This document shows positions 30,045-42,835 of a stretch of DNA of 64,000 nt, one piece after another (position 1 is the first letter of the stretch; each line of letters starts with the position of its first letter). The translations under genes and the position numbers were made by a program. This DNA is from Apostichopus japonicus. Its lineage: Eukaryota; Echinodermata; Holothuroidea; Aspidochirotida; Stichopodidae. The notes beneath the pieces are model-generated. The model did no database searches and was not told the origin of the DNA. It worked only from the letters and a program-made list of their open reading frames with translations. Location: contig NC_092575.1 in the NCBI RefSeq assembly GCF_037975245.1, positions 7,289,001 to 7,353,000 on the forward strand, read 5' to 3'.

Positions 30045-32268
30045 ACATAATATGATAGTTAATATTAACACTTCACAGTAATTGACAAGTATGTTTGTAG
30101 AAGGGCAATATGGCTTATGGTGCAATATTAGGATGGCCATATCATGATAGTGCCTGCACCATCTTTCATTTTTGGAGTGGCCTTATGAAAAAGAAACATT
30201 CGCCAACCTATAACCTGTTTCATGACGGCCTGAATAACATTTTGCATTTAACAGCTTACCTTTAATCACAATATTACATGATGAGGTATTTCTTTTCCTC
30301 AAGAATTAGCCATTTTGTTGAATGGAGTTATCTTTATAAACAAGTCAACTAGGAAACCGACTTCAGGCTTATTAGAGTATTAAACACTCTCAGCTGAGCG
30401 GTCAGATTTTGAATCCCAAGTGCTCTGAATTTACATTACTTGTATTATTACTCTCAAGAGTCAATAAGTACTGTTACAGCTATCAATTCCACAACCTATT
30501 TTGTCCTACTCAATTCACCATTACTCATGTTTGGATATGTACTCACTCAAATCTAGTACAGCAACAAGATGATTTCATAAATCTACGACTGAAGATCGAC
30601 CATATCATTGGTTGAATGGATGATAAATTTTCTGGAAAGAAAGGAAGAATTTAAGAGAAATTAGAAGCAAACAATTGATCTGTCAATAAAATAAATAAAC
30701 TTATTTCTTTGCACTCTAGAAATACAGAGAATGCCTTTTTTATGGATAGACCTGCCTACAGAAGCAAACTTGTATCTGCCACCCTTTAAGAATATTATTA
30801 ATTTATTATATTAACCTGATTTAACACTCTCCACACACTTTATGTCTCCACACTTCTCAGTGTCTGAAATGATTTGGAAGGTAAACATCTACCGGAGTGT
30901 CCTTTGGAAATCTTTTGTAGTAACTAGTGTTATGTCGCCATAATTATGTGAGGTAGGCCTAGGCCTAAGTTTGAATGTAGTTAGTGCGTATAGCACTCTG
31001 AAATATTGATCAATTTGATGCTTGTTTATTCTTCTGGTTGGTTCAAAATATATATCAGAGTGTCACACAGGCATCCAAAGTGTTGAGTCTAATTTCATCT
31101 CAGCTCTACAGTTTAGTGAGTTTTATTTCTATCGGCATTTGAGGCCAATGGTATGCTTATTTGCAGTGTCTATGACAATTTCTTCAGAAGCAAATTTGAG
31201 TCAATAATGTAGGCAGTGCTGGTAGGCAAACGGCACCACCTACTTTGGAAATATCAGTCACTAATCCTAGCAACGGTCTTGCTCATATCTGTTTCATTAT
31301 GAATTTTTTTCAGCCAGTGCCTAAAACAAGTGGGGGTCCACTAGTTTCCGTAGCCATCTTATCAAATCAGATAGTTACAATGCTTGTCGAGGCTATGTAA
31401 GTTATTTTTTTTCCCCAACATTGTGGGCAGTATCCATGTTAGATATGTTGTATGCAGAAGGTTTTGGGAAGGGTTATCGATCCCACCACGTTTTTATTGC
31501 TGGTTTGGCTTAGTGGAGAGGTCACGATTGTTTATTCCTGGGGCCAGACCAACGTCAATCCATCACTGCTATTGTATTCTGCATTGAACCGATCCACACT
31601 GGCTGGATACTGAGAATTATGTGATATGCTTCAAGATGAATGGAATATAATTTTGGTCTAGGACGACCATCTATTCAATTTTCTGGTCTTTTCAAAGTAT
31701 CATACAACTTGCAGTAGCCTATGACTCTTGAGTATGAGGTTGGGTAACTGCGTTACCATTACTACTACTAGATAGAGACAACATGGCCCTAAGTCTACAG
31801 AAACTTTCGTTGAACGCCACGCTACGCTCGGTTGCGCGAAACTGCTGATCTAAAGCCTGGGAGTCAACTAAATAAATTTCAGAAACACCTCAATGAGAGA
31901 GCAGATTAACCAGTGTTTCTTAGATCTAAGTTTACCTGGCTAGTCAGCTCATCTGTCATCCATTTCAGCGATCACGGAAACGTTGGTTATATGGCCAGTC
32001 CCTAGGTTTTTTTGCTCGATCGAAAGCGCTCCAAAACAACACGCTGTGACCCTTGACTTATTTGGTATTGCACAATCAAAGTTCGCGGAAGCAAACACAT
32101 GTAAGCCTCCACTAACTTGTTGTGGTAATGTAACAACGACATCTGCTTCGTGTAGGCAATGTGTACTGTAAATCATTAAAACACAATCACATTCTAACAT
32201 CACAAACGTTACACCATGTGGTAATTAACCGAAAATGTTCGTTGATTACCCACTACTAAAACCACAAA
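30045..32268. other. Spacer between the charged-protein gene and RWDD4
   Basis: AT-rich. Upstream exons of the minus-strand gene may lie here, and the RWDD4 promoter should lie in its right end. I identified neither an exon nor a TATA box with confidence. Confidence 0.45.
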
Positions 32269-32292
32269 ATGAGCAATCGAGAAGCGCAAGAT
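32269..32292 (+). CDS. RWDD4: RWDD4 exon 1 (8 codons)
   Basis: ATG to donor GTAAGA; encodes MSNREAQD. Chosen because it is the nearest ATG with an in-phase donor before exon 2 and resembles the short acidic leader of vertebrate RWDD4. Confidence 0.75.
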
Positions 32293-34366
32293 GTAAGAAA
32301 TTATTTCTATCGTTACTAATAATATTAATTGTGTTGAAAAATGACTTAACGTTAGGACAATGTTAACGTGTAATACACAGGCATATTAGTACTAGGCTAA
32401 GTGTTTACTGTATGTCTATACTATTACTATAGACCATAGTAGTCTGTAGCCTACAGTAAGCATGAAAGTCAGTGGTATCATTTCCACAAGGTCCTCGTTA
32501 TAATAAGTTTGTTTGTTTTTACTTCTTGATGGAAATTAGGGTTATACTGCATCCTTACGAGGAAGTAACAGACTATGGCTCAGGTAACAGTAACAAATTC
32601 CCCCCAAAAACTTGAAAAACAAGCTTAGTTATAGTGTTGATAACACTACTCCTTGACCTTAGTTTATATTTTTGTGGATCCATTCCTCAAAAACAATTCT
32701 AAAAAGTGATGGACACAACTGTAAACAATCGATCAATGTCACTTGTCAACCATGAAACTTCCTCACTCATCTTGTGTGGTAAAGCTGATGTAAGCCTAAC
32801 TACACTTCAGTTCAAGTTCAAATTCAATCTCTGTCATTATTAATTTCTCAACAAACAAAAATTGAAATATATAAGTAAAATAATGTTCATTTATTTAAAA
32901 CTATTGCAATGCTTTTTTAATCCATGATTGGGTGAATAGATTATAGATAGCTGCAATCGAAAGAAATACATGTACTGTATGGTTTTTTTTCAGGACTCAT
33001 ATTTTCACAACACATTCTACCATTTTCTGTCTTATCTATATTAAACATTAAGATTTCTTAGGACCATCTTCTCTCACTGCTTACTTTCTCCACACTTTGC
33101 TGTTTTTGTCCTTCTATAGTTTACTCCCTACCCTCTTCCCTTAATCCTCTCTTTGTCCCTCTACAGTTTATCTACTACCTCTCCTCTTAATTCCCGCTGT
33201 TGGTTTCTTTCTTCTCTCCATCCCTGGTCTACTAATCCTCTTAAATCTGTCTCTTTTGTTTCACCCTGCTGTTACTGCAATTTGTCATTCACCCTCTGAA
33301 GAAGATTCTGCTAGGATCGAAAAATCAGGCTCTTTAACTTTTACACATTCTGTTTACTTTGAAGAAATAATAAAGTTTTAGCAAGGTTTGTTATTTACTA
33401 GACAATTCTTCCCAAGTACCATATGTCCCATTCACATCCTTGGGTGTGATAAATTGAATATAATAACTGTCGTATGCATCTATTCCTCGTAAGTTTCACA
33501 TTACAATTTCTTTTGTCATGTTCACAGGAAGAGAAAGAAGTCCTCATGTCGATCTATGAAGGCGATGACTGTTTCAAGTGTTTGAATGATACAACCTACC
33601 AGTACAGGGTGAGAACATAGTTTATTTTATTTATTTCTACAATTTCACAACATTGTAACAACAAAAATCAAAGTTTCATTACTATTTTAAATAAGTTCAT
33701 ACATAAGACATGGTTTGGATCGTTTGCTCAGACTGACGCTTATGTAGGGTTAACAAAACAGATAATGTGATGGTAGAGGAACCAGAATAAGCATAAGCTT
33801 TTCTAGTCTGGTCCCTTCCCGCAATCCCCCCCCCCCCCAAAAAAAAGGGAATAAGAAGGATCAACAAATGACAAAAAAAAAAAAAAAAACAGATCTAGAA
33901 GAGTAAACATTAAAAAGTAATATAACAAAAGATATACATTGTGTCATTAACTTGATAGCTGGGAGGCTTTTAATAAAAATAATAATAATAATAATATTGT
34001 TGATTTATAAAGCGCAGACATATCCACCGATAACTTCGGTGCTCAAGGCGCATCACAATATTACCCTGGTCAACCTGTCAAACATATAGAGACAATCCCT
34101 CCACATGGCAGCAGCTAAACAGCGCCCAGTTGGCAGTTTATCTCACAGGTACCCATTTATACACCTGGGTGAAGAGAGGCAATGGAGATAAAGTGCCTTG
34201 CCCAAGGACACAACGCAGTGATCTGGCCAGGGCTCGAACCTGTAATCCTTAGATCACAAGTCCACTGCCTTAACCACTTGACCACAACGCCCTCAACTTT
34301 TTAACTTGTACCCCAGTGGCTTCCCTTTGTTCCAAACCTCTTGAGCCTTTTCAGCCATTTGACTTG

Positions 34367-34410
<44 letters not shown>

Positions 34411-37400
34411 TGTCACAGAGAAATTAATGTATATATATGCTTATGACTTGACTGTTTAAATGTAAAGCCATGACTGAAGCTTAAAAAATAGTAAAAAATA
34501 TTTTCTGGTTATAAGAAAAGTGTTTCATAACGACTTTGCCCCTTATTGTAATGTTTCATGTTCTGAAATTACCCAACATCACTCTCACCTCACGAGCTAC
34601 TGTACAAGTTCATAACTTTGTTAAGTTAGACCTCAAGGAGACTACTAGCAAAAACAATTTTTTTTTATTAAAGTATTTACTGTAGCAACCTTATGTTCAA
34701 TTGAAATTTTAAATGGTCAAGTAGCCAGGTATTGATAAATATCCTGCTTGTATTTTCATATATCTTTTTCATGTCACATTGGAATAATGTCAACACTTTA
34801 ACAGTCCTGCCTGTAGGTCCCAAATTACACCCAATCATTGAGAAGTATTCGGTTAAGCCGATTACTCACTGCCGGACTAAATTAGACCTAGCTGAACTCG
34901 TTGTGTATTGTCATGGGGATACTCATGGGGATACTCTATGTGCTAACAAACTGATCAAGTAAAATAAAAAATTTGTTTAAAATGATAAACTTGTTGGACT
35001 ATTAACCATATATGTTTTGGAACAAGCTTTAGCATCATGCCATGTGATTTGGAGACGACCCAATAACCTTTAAACCTAATTGTCTATAACTCAAATATCT
35101 TTTGTGTACTACACAGTGAGTGTAGTACAGTTTTCTGATTTCATGGTGGGTAAGGGGATCGCCTATCCCTTTTAACTTCCAACCTCCCATTTTGAAGTAC
35201 TGTACAGTAGTTCGATAAGAATGTTTTGGTTATTGATAGTGACATTTTTACCTAATTTCTTATTTAGGTCGGAGAGAAAGGCCACTTCCAGTCCTTTCTT
35301 CTTGAGATAGCATGGCAAGATGAGTATCCGGAAGAAATCCCCAAGGTTTCACTCAAAGCCTTCTACAACAAACATATGTAAGGACATTAATGCCAGATCA
35401 ATCACATTTTTTTTTTTTTTTTAGTTTGCAGCGACAGGGAATAATGAAGTGTTAATATCAGGCATGAGCTTTTTCCGCGAATTCGCGGAATATCCGTGAT
35501 TTATTTTCTACCTCAGGGACAAAAACTATTATCCTAACACACTGTAGTATATGCAAACTGGAGCCTATACCGCAATTTTTGCAAAGTTCTGTGATTTTTT
35601 TTTTTACCCCGGGCTCATCCCTGTAATATATTGCAAAGTACTCAGTTTTGTTTGGTGTTTGCACTTTTACTGTGTATCTATTAAATCATTGTATGGAATA
35701 AACCAATCGAGGGTTATGTTCTTCTTTCAAAATGCAGTAGTTTTTTTAATCTGATGGCTTTAAGGAACTAAGGAGGCAACTTGCTGTAATGTACTGTTCT
35801 TTATCACTGCTAATCTTTCAAGTAATATTTACCTTTTTTGACTAATATAAAGTATTACTCTTCAAATTTGTCATCTTTTCCAGAAATAAGCCAACGAAAG
35901 AATTTGTTGTAACTCAAGTGAAATCAGAGGTATGGTTTAAATTAATAAACTGTTTAAGTCATGATTTTGCAATATCTATGAAAAAACTTGTTCATCTCTG
36001 AGCTAGAAATGTTATCTGATATGAATGTAACCTTTACTGGTCGTGACGTTCTTCGCCTTGCTTTATTCTGATGTCAGATCTTATTGTAATTTGCAACAAC
36101 AGACCTGCCAGCCTCCACCCACTCCTCCTCCTTCACCCACTCCTTCTCCCCACCACCTCTCCTCCCCCTACCAAAGGTGTGAATCTAGAAATTGATGTCC
36201 ATAACCTGGAGTTTCTACCAAATATCCCAAAGGCAAATAGATCACATTTATTATTCCTAAAATATACACAACTCCAAGTGAATCTGATTGAGGTTGCTTT
36301 ACCGGTCTAAGATTTTTGTGCCCTGTGAGATTAGAGACACAACCTTGTACAAGGCATATTACAAAATAGGATTTACTGTAGTACAAGATAATAGAAACGA
36401 TAACCTGGTACAAGAGACAAGCCTCCATGGCTTCTTTCGCGAGTTCCTGCTTGCGGGAAGATCACATATACATACATACATACATACATACATACATACA
36501 TACATACATACATACATTACAACACAAACAATCATTTGCAATATAAACAAACATTACATTAATAATAATAATAATCATATTCCACTTTCATATAACTCTT
36601 TATACCAGCGATAGGTCTCAAAGCCCTTTACAGATGATATGTTACCCCTGGTCAATGATAACCTGTCCCAGAGACAATCCCTCCCGTCGGCTACAGTTAT
36701 ATACTGCGCCTATTGACAAGTTACCTCACAGGTACCCATTTAACCCCTGGGTGGAGAGAGGCAAGTGAGATAAAGCATCTGGCCCAAGGACACAAAGTAA
36801 TAAACTAGGTAGGAGTCGAACCACCAATCCTTGGATCACGAGTCCGACGCCTTACCTGTACCCAATTGGCCACCGCACATTTTTTCGTAGGCATTGGCCA
36901 AAATTAATGTTTATTAAGTAATAGTCAGTTGAACATGCCACACTGTTCATTTAATTAGCATTTTTGCTGTGTTTTCCATTCCCTTCTTCTTCTTCCATTG
37001 TCTATAGATCTGCAGTTTGTTAACATTGCCTTCTGATTGTTTACCTTTCATCTATTTTAACAGGCGGAACAATGGTTAGGCTCAGCCATGACGTACACAC
37101 TCTTTGAATTTGCCAAAGAAAACGCGGAAGATTTCATGAAGGACCAAGTGGAAGTTACTCGAGAGGAACAAGTAATCCCTTTTTTTCATTCGTTTTATAC
37201 TCAATCCCTGGGTGTAATCTTGACTGGAAATTGAAATACAGAGGATTAAAAAATATCAGGCTAGAAAATCTGAATGGGAAATTGAGTAAATAATGATTAA
37301 AGTAGAAAAGTAGCATTTTTCAAGGTGCTTTACTAAATAAGAAGGTCCTGCCTTTGAGTGGAAGGTTTTGGAAGAAGGCGACTACTTATACTGGAACATA

Positions 37401-40400
37401 ATGAGAGCTAGTGTGGCATTGCCAAGAGTTTTGTGTCTAAGCAACATATTATGGTTTATTATTTTCATATGCTCTGGTGTAGAGTTTTTGAAGAAAAAAA
37501 ATATATGTGTCATGATCGAGGAGGGCTAGCATGGTTCTGGCAGACCTGACGATAACTTGAAACAAAACAAGTTTGCCTGTGCAAACTTTGATCGTTTCTT
37601 ACAGGTGCTAAGTCCAAAGTAGGTAAAAATTACCCAGCATCTGTAAAGTTTGAACCTTGACTGTAGACAAATTATGAACCCATTTTATGGAGAATGCATG
37701 CCGCCATTTTATTTGGGGGGTGGGGACAAAGATTGCAAAAATATTAGTAGAATTGAAGATACAACTCATATAAAGCAGCTACAGGTTAAATAATTACATT
37801 ATCATAATTCTTGGTTAATTCCTGCTACGTGTAAAATAAATTCTGTTAATTCAATCATTTACCAGTATCAGGGTGAAACGAAATAGCAAGTAAATGACAT
37901 GAAACAACTACAAAATATTTACAGCATAGGCCTACTGTAAAGCAAAACGTGAATAGGCTAGAAATTGATATCAGAGAAAGTGTGTATGTTTTAGTATGCA
38001 AGACAAAAAAAGGTGACAACATCTAGCAAATAAACAGTACTCAGTAGAAGAGGCTTAAGCACAGATTTAAATAGATTAAACAGTTAATAGCGGTGGTTAA
38101 GCTTTGCAGCTAGTTACTTACTGATGCAATTCGGCATCAATTCTCTATGCCTACGGTTGCTATGGTTAGCAACTCATTACAATAACCGAACAGTTTAGCA
38201 GTTGACATTTCGTGCAAATGGCAGCCTCTGAGCATTCATTTGCTATGGTTTTTTCTATTAAACATGCAAATTAATCCATCAAAACAAAGTGTCTAAGCCT
38301 AAGGTTGTTTGTGTTATAAGAGTAGTGTTAGAGCATTAACAGAGTCAAATGTGGTCAGCTGTGCTGTTAGGTGGTTCATAAGGTATGGTTGCTATGGTTA
38401 CTCAAGCCCAACATCTGTCTTGCATGATATAACTATACATTGCCAAACAATGTACAGTGTAATGTTTATGACTCTGCCAGCAATTAAACAACTTTGAACA
38501 AATTATCCCAAATTGTTCTCAATCTAAAGGAAGAGGTTGAAAGTAACGCTGCCAGCAATCCCGTCCCGGAAGCAAAGAAGAAGGTGAAGAAGGAACAGCT
38601 GACCAAAGCTCAGAAAAGGAAAATGTTAGACAGAATAGGTAAATGAATGAAAATTTACTTCATAGCCAAAATTCCATGTCTTTTGCATGCCTACTTTTAC
38701 AGGTTGTCTTTGAGTATTCACATTTGTTATCTTTCTAGGACTGTATTTCATAATTTAAATTGACTGTCAGAAATTCAGTTTCGATAAAGCCAGCTGTTTT
38801 TTAAGCTGTCCTCCTTTTCCACCCTCCCCCCCTCCCTGCCTACAGTATTTTAGATTTCTTTACATCCCTGATGGGTGGACGGTCCTCCAATATTCATCCA
38901 TTCATATTTCCAATGTCTTTCATGATGGAAAAGGTCTCAAATTAAGTTGTATGAAACAACCCACAGGTTTGACTTTCAGTATCTCCTGTTCCATTAGCAA
39001 TTCAAAGGCTTTTTTGGATTCTCATTTTAAAGTTCACACGTTTTAAATATTCTTGGACTGTTATTAATGACGAAACAGATAAAAAAAAATCATTAAATTG
39101 CAGTCTTCAGAAATATTAAATTCATTCCTTCCATTCTCAGCTACACTGAAGTAGAAAGAAGACTCATAATTTCAGGAGAAGGTCTGTCTGCCATGTTATA
39201 GAAATGTCTTTTCTTGCCCTATAGCAATGATCAAAGAAGGTGTTTCACACATTATTTAGTATTCAATGTTGCAATGTTAAATTTGAAAGGTTTTTGCTCT
39301 GTTTCAGATCAAAAAGGAGAACGACCTAGAGGTTCGGATTGGGTTGATGTCGTAAAGGTAAGAATATGCAGTAGTAGCATAATTGTTTATACTAAAGGAG
39401 AGAAAAATGACACTTGTTAAAGTTTGCGGTGGTTGACCGAACCAGACTTGTTTTTGTACAGTTTCCCGAGAGAGAAGAAACCTCCACTTCTCAACAACCA
39501 AGAGTCTGTTCAAACTTGAACAGATACTTTGTTGTGAATTGTTTCATATGTGGATTGGAGGAAGAAAAAAATCGTTGATTGGGGTTATCCATCCACGCCC
39601 AACATTGGCAGAGGGCACCGTAATGTCCGTTCTGTCTAGTTCAGCAAAACCTTAACAAGCGACAGTCTGTGAATGTAGATCATAACGGTACCATGTCTTG
39701 ATCAATAGTAGTATAGACAATTTTATTAGTAGCTATTGAAAAGGAGACCTTCTGAGAGATCTTTTTGAAGTTTCAGGTTCAACCGTTTGCTTAAAGCACC
39801 TTAACTTGCGTTTTTCTAAAGAAGCCTATAGTTTATGGTGGGATTCAAAGGTCATTTGGGGTCATCAGAGGTCAAATTGTGGAAACCTATTAAACATGAT
39901 ATCTCAATATTGGAAACTTGTTATGAATGAGTATAACATTTATTAAATGAAGCCTATAGTTTCTGGTCAAATTTTGAAAACGTGATATCATAAGAAGGTT
40001 TGCTTGGGCTGATCTCATATGTAATATGTATATTAACCACATTGAATACAAGAAGCCTATAGTTTTTGTTGGAGTTCAAAGGTCATTTGGGGTCATCAGA
40101 GGTCAAATTGTGAAAACCTTGTAAACATGATATCTCAAAATTGGAAACTTGGTATGAATGAGTATAACATTGATTAAATGAAGCCTGTAGTTTTTTGGTG
40201 GAGGTCAAAGGTCATTTGAAGTCAGATTCAAGAAGAAAACTGCTCATGTTACATCATCGTAACCACAATACATTTTGTGCATTCTCTTTGGATGTTAATT
40301 TTATTTCTTCTTTCTCTGTTTATTCAATCTCTCTCTCTGTCCCACATCTCTGTGACTGTTGGCTTTTACTTATCAGCATGTAAGTATTTTATTTCATATT

Positions 40401-41017
40401 CTCTCAGAAAGTGAAGGTTTTTTGTATTCAGTATGCTACATTTGCTGCATGTATTGTACAATCCAAAACTTGCTTTCAAGTTCATACAGTTGGTGTTGTT
40501 GTTGTAATGTGCCCTGTAAACCTTTCAGGTTCATCAAAAGTGATTGGTACAGTATATCTAATATATGCACAATTTTGATTTAGTCAGCTCCTCATATGCA
40601 AATATATTCATAGAATATGAATTTAAGGTCATTGTCATTTAGAGGGTGCTTGAACAGGGATTATTTTATAACGGTTTTTTAGTTAAAGTCCAAAACATAT
40701 TTTCCAAATCTTTAGTAAATTAATGACATTTGGAAATAAACATGAAGATTTTTCTGGTTACTATAACACACAATTTTGTAATGGCTACATTTAGTCTACT
40801 CTATTAGTTAGTGTGAATATTTCATATACAAAATCATTTTAACCATCCAATTACAATGTATTGGGGGGTGAAATGAAGTTGCCATGGAGATTGTACAGAA
40901 CATTGTCATAGTAACGTATATAGTAAATTGGAGTGATGTAGAATAAAGGTATGAAAAAGAAACCATTTTTTTTAACCTTTGCAGCTGAGTAAGACTGGAT
41001 CAGCCGAGAACAAATAA
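32269..41017 (+). CDS. RWDD4: RWDD4: RWD domain-containing protein 4, complete
   Basis: Eight exons: 32269-32292, 33528-33608, 35268-35377, 35884-35929, 37064-37171, 38530-38638, 39308-39357 and 40985-41017 (561 bases including the stop, 186 residues; the human protein is about the same length). All introns are GT/AG and phases agree. Residues 9-123 form the RWD fold, with SIYEGDD near the start and the diagnostic YPEEIP at 55-60, then SAMTYTLFEFAKEN. The C-terminal tail KKEQLTKAQKRK (143-154) and SDWVDVVKLSKTGS match RWDD4 rather than other RWD proteins. The start MSNREAQD is short but typical. RWD domains are protein-interaction modules; the specific role of RWDD4 is poorly defined. Confidence 0.95.
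33528..33608 (+). CDS. RWDD4: RWDD4 exon 2
   Basis: Acceptor TTCACAG and donor GTGAGA. Encodes EEKEVLMSIYEGDDCFKCLN then DTTYQYR, the first helix and strand of the RWD fold. Confidence 0.95.
33972..34294 (-). mobile_element. tRNA-headed SINE (MIR/Deu-like core), copy 1
   Basis: Read on the minus strand. A tRNA-like head with GTGGTCAAGTGGTTAAGG (box A) and GGTTCGAGCC (box B) is followed by CCTTGGGCAAGGCACTTTAT and AAATGGGTACCTGTGAG. The 3' end contains TGCGCCTTGAGCA and CTGCGCTTTATAAATC, and a run of ATT. The layout matches broadly distributed deuterostome SINEs; the exact family needs a library search. It lies in RWDD4 intron 2. Confidence 0.85.
34369..34407. repeat. (AT)n microsatellite
   Basis: Uninterrupted AT dinucleotide run in RWDD4 intron 2. 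Confidence 0.95.
35268..35377 (+). CDS. RWDD4: RWDD4 exon 3
   Basis: Acceptor TATTTAG and donor GTAAGG. Encodes VGEKGHFQSFLLEIAWQDEY then PEEIPKVSLKAFYNKH. Holds the RWD signature YPxxxP. Confidence 0.96.
35459..35623. mobile_element. Short MITE, 165 bp, with CAGGNATGAGC ends
   Basis: Left CAGGCATGAGC and the right-end reverse complement CAGGGATGAGC differ at one base. TAATAT flanks both ends (35453-35458 and 35624-35629), consistent with a 6-bp duplication as for the element at 5819. It lies in RWDD4 intron 3, 81 bp after exon 3. Confidence 0.75.
35884..35929 (+). CDS. RWDD4: RWDD4 exon 4
   Basis: Acceptor TCTTTTCCAG and donor GTATGG. Encodes NKPTKEFVVTQVKSE after a split Ile codon. Confidence 0.9.
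36428..36519 (+). repeat. SINE tail fragment with expanded (CATA)n
   Basis: TTTCGCGAGTTCCTGCTTGC is followed by a (CATA)n run of about 50 bases. This is the third copy of the tail seen at 1005-1232 and 13864-13912, in RWDD4 intron 4. Confidence 0.75.
36556..36880 (-). mobile_element. tRNA-headed SINE (MIR/Deu-like core), copy 2
   Basis: Same order and orientation as 33972-34294: (AAT)n, then the conserved CACAGGTACCCATTTAACCC and GGCCCAAGGACACAAAG block, then a degraded tRNA-like head at the right. More diverged than copy 1. In RWDD4 intron 4, 184 bp before exon 5. Confidence 0.8.
37064..37171 (+). CDS. RWDD4: RWDD4 exon 5
   Basis: Acceptor TTTTAACAG and donor GTAATC. Encodes AEQWLGSAMTYTLFEFAKEN and 16 more residues. 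The GSAMTYTLFEFAK helix is strongly conserved. Confidence 0.95.
38530..38638 (+). CDS. RWDD4: RWDD4 exon 6
   Basis: Acceptor AATCTAAAG and donor GTAAAT. Encodes a linker and KKVKKEQLTKAQKRKMLDRI, matching the basic tail of RWDD4. Confidence 0.93.
39308..39357 (+). CDS. RWDD4: RWDD4 exon 7
   Basis: Acceptor CTGTTTCAG and donor GTAAGA. Encodes QKGERPRGSDWVDVVK after a split Asp codon. PRG.DWVDVVK is an RWDD4 signature. Confidence 0.95.
39821..40228. repeat. Tandem dimer of about 230 bp with AGGTCA half sites
   Basis: GAAGCCTATAGTTT starts near 39821 and 40051. Each unit carries CAAAGGTCATTTGGGGTCAT and CAGAGGTCAAATTG. The last partial copy reads AGGTCAAAGGTCA at 40202-40214. Located in RWDD4 intron 7. 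Confidence 0.88.
40985..41017 (+). CDS. RWDD4: RWDD4 exon 8 with stop codon
   Basis: Acceptor CTTTGCAG; encodes LSKTGSAENK then TAA. LSKTGS matches the vertebrate C-terminus. Confidence 0.95.
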   Translation: MSKTGSAENK

Positions 41018-41402
41018 TGCCTCTACGGGAGTTTGCTTTTAGCCAGAGATTAGCGTCGGATGCTGCATCAAAGACTCGAGACCTACGGTACTGATTGCAG
41101 TCTCCATAGCAACCTGCTCAACCCGACTGCTCTTGTCTACAAGTAACCTTGTTTCTGAATTGTATTCAGAGGTTGAGCTTGGTGTCCAAGGTCAAGTCAC
41201 TGCATATTCATGAATGAGTTAACATATTTTCAGCCAGTTGGGAGAATTTCCTACTTCTGCTACCACTCTAAACTGTCCACCCATATCTTGTTTTGGAAGC
41301 GCTCGTACTGACAGTACAAACCGTTCCTAAATTTTATCTGATAGAAACATGATATTCATACTGTAAGTACAAGTGGCTTTGAAGCTGGACAATACAGTAT
41401 AG

Positions 41403-41408
41403 AATAAA
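41403..41408 (+). promoter_or_regulatory. Candidate RWDD4 polyadenylation signal
   Basis: AATAAA, about 385 bases after the stop. Further AATAAA copies at 41662 and 41767 are equally possible, so the 3' end is not settled. Confidence 0.4.
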
Positions 41409-42835
41409 ATTCTCCCAATGGGGTGACATGTTTACATACTGATGTCAGTTAACTCAATAGTAGAGTGCATTCTGGGAAAAATATATAGAAAAATCGGTTG
41501 AAGGTGTTCATTTATACAATTAAGGGTTACTTAGAATTAAGGAAGTTTGTGTCGCTAAAACTTAGACTTAATTTTATGGAAAATGCTGACAAATACAATA
41601 TGTAGATCTCTTTTTTCACAGTGCTTACTAACATAAATTAACGGATGTGAAGGTATATACTAATAAATATGAAAGGAATATCATGGCTGGATTCTAGGAA
41701 GATTTTTATCAAGACAAAAACCAGGCAAGTCAACCAGTCCAGGCTTTCGGTACTTTTTATACAGAAAATAAATATAAATACTGAAATACTATTTTTATTT
41801 ATTATTTTGTCTGGATTTTGCGTGTGCCTGCATTTCTAAAAAATAATGCCTGTCATGTCTGAGACAACTACACATCTCTAGTAGTATTCTGGCTTCTCAT
41901 ATCCTCAGGCATGCAACTCCTACTTCCACATAAGAACACATTGAGTTCAAGAGTAAGTGGGTAGAAATCATAAAATATGACTAAAACACATCGATGTATA
42001 GTATGAACCATTAACGTATCAGGTAGTCTCTTGTTGAAGAATGATGAGAACATGGATTTAAATGTCCCTGAATGTTGAGAAATGTTCAAGGCATCAAATA
42101 TAATAACTCATATATTTACACTCTACCTCAAAGCTTATACGTGACCAGTGGCTGGTACTAATGGCAGCAATTGGAAACTGTCTGGTTATGTGATAACTGC
42201 ATCACAATGTGTTTGATTTGTTCAAGAAGAATTGACGTACAACGAGTGTTCATAATATTCACTGCAAGTCTCACATTACAATGTATCATAAATGTGCATG
42301 ATCTTTGTTCAGATTTGATGGAAGCATCTCTTCATTGCAACCCCCCTACCCCACCCCACCCCACCCCACCGCCTATTTCCTCTCCCTTGACCCATTTCGA
42401 ATTGACCATGTAACGTTATACAAATGTTATGGGTTACATTTGCTTTCATCTTTCTTGGATTTGTTCCCATTTGTAATAAATCAAGATGGCACCTAAGCTA
42501 TACTGTATTTTACGTAGCATTTTAAAGCACTAAAGAGGCTGCACTACAAAGGGGAGGGGGGGGGTGGGGATATGAGAAAACAAAACTGATATTAGACATT
42601 TGAAAACAAATCGTTTTGACCTATTTAAAATCATGGTTAACATCATATTTTTATTTGCAGCCATTTTTATTCCCTTCAGTATCTTGAAAATTGTATGTTT
42701 CGTTTTGTTTTGTTTTAAAACTATTATCTGGTGAGTGTTGTTTAGTCCAGTAATGATTTTTGGCTCCTTGCTGAAAGCAAAGGCACCTTTGTAGTCAGGT
42801 TGGCATGTGTGTGTGTATTTGTGTGACACTTTAGT

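Noticed and set aside
33285-33380. Penelope-like or other retroelement end (CTGAAGAAGATTCTGC, AGGATCGAAAA)
   Set aside because: The wording resembles such ends, but no reverse transcriptase or paired end was found; too short to call.
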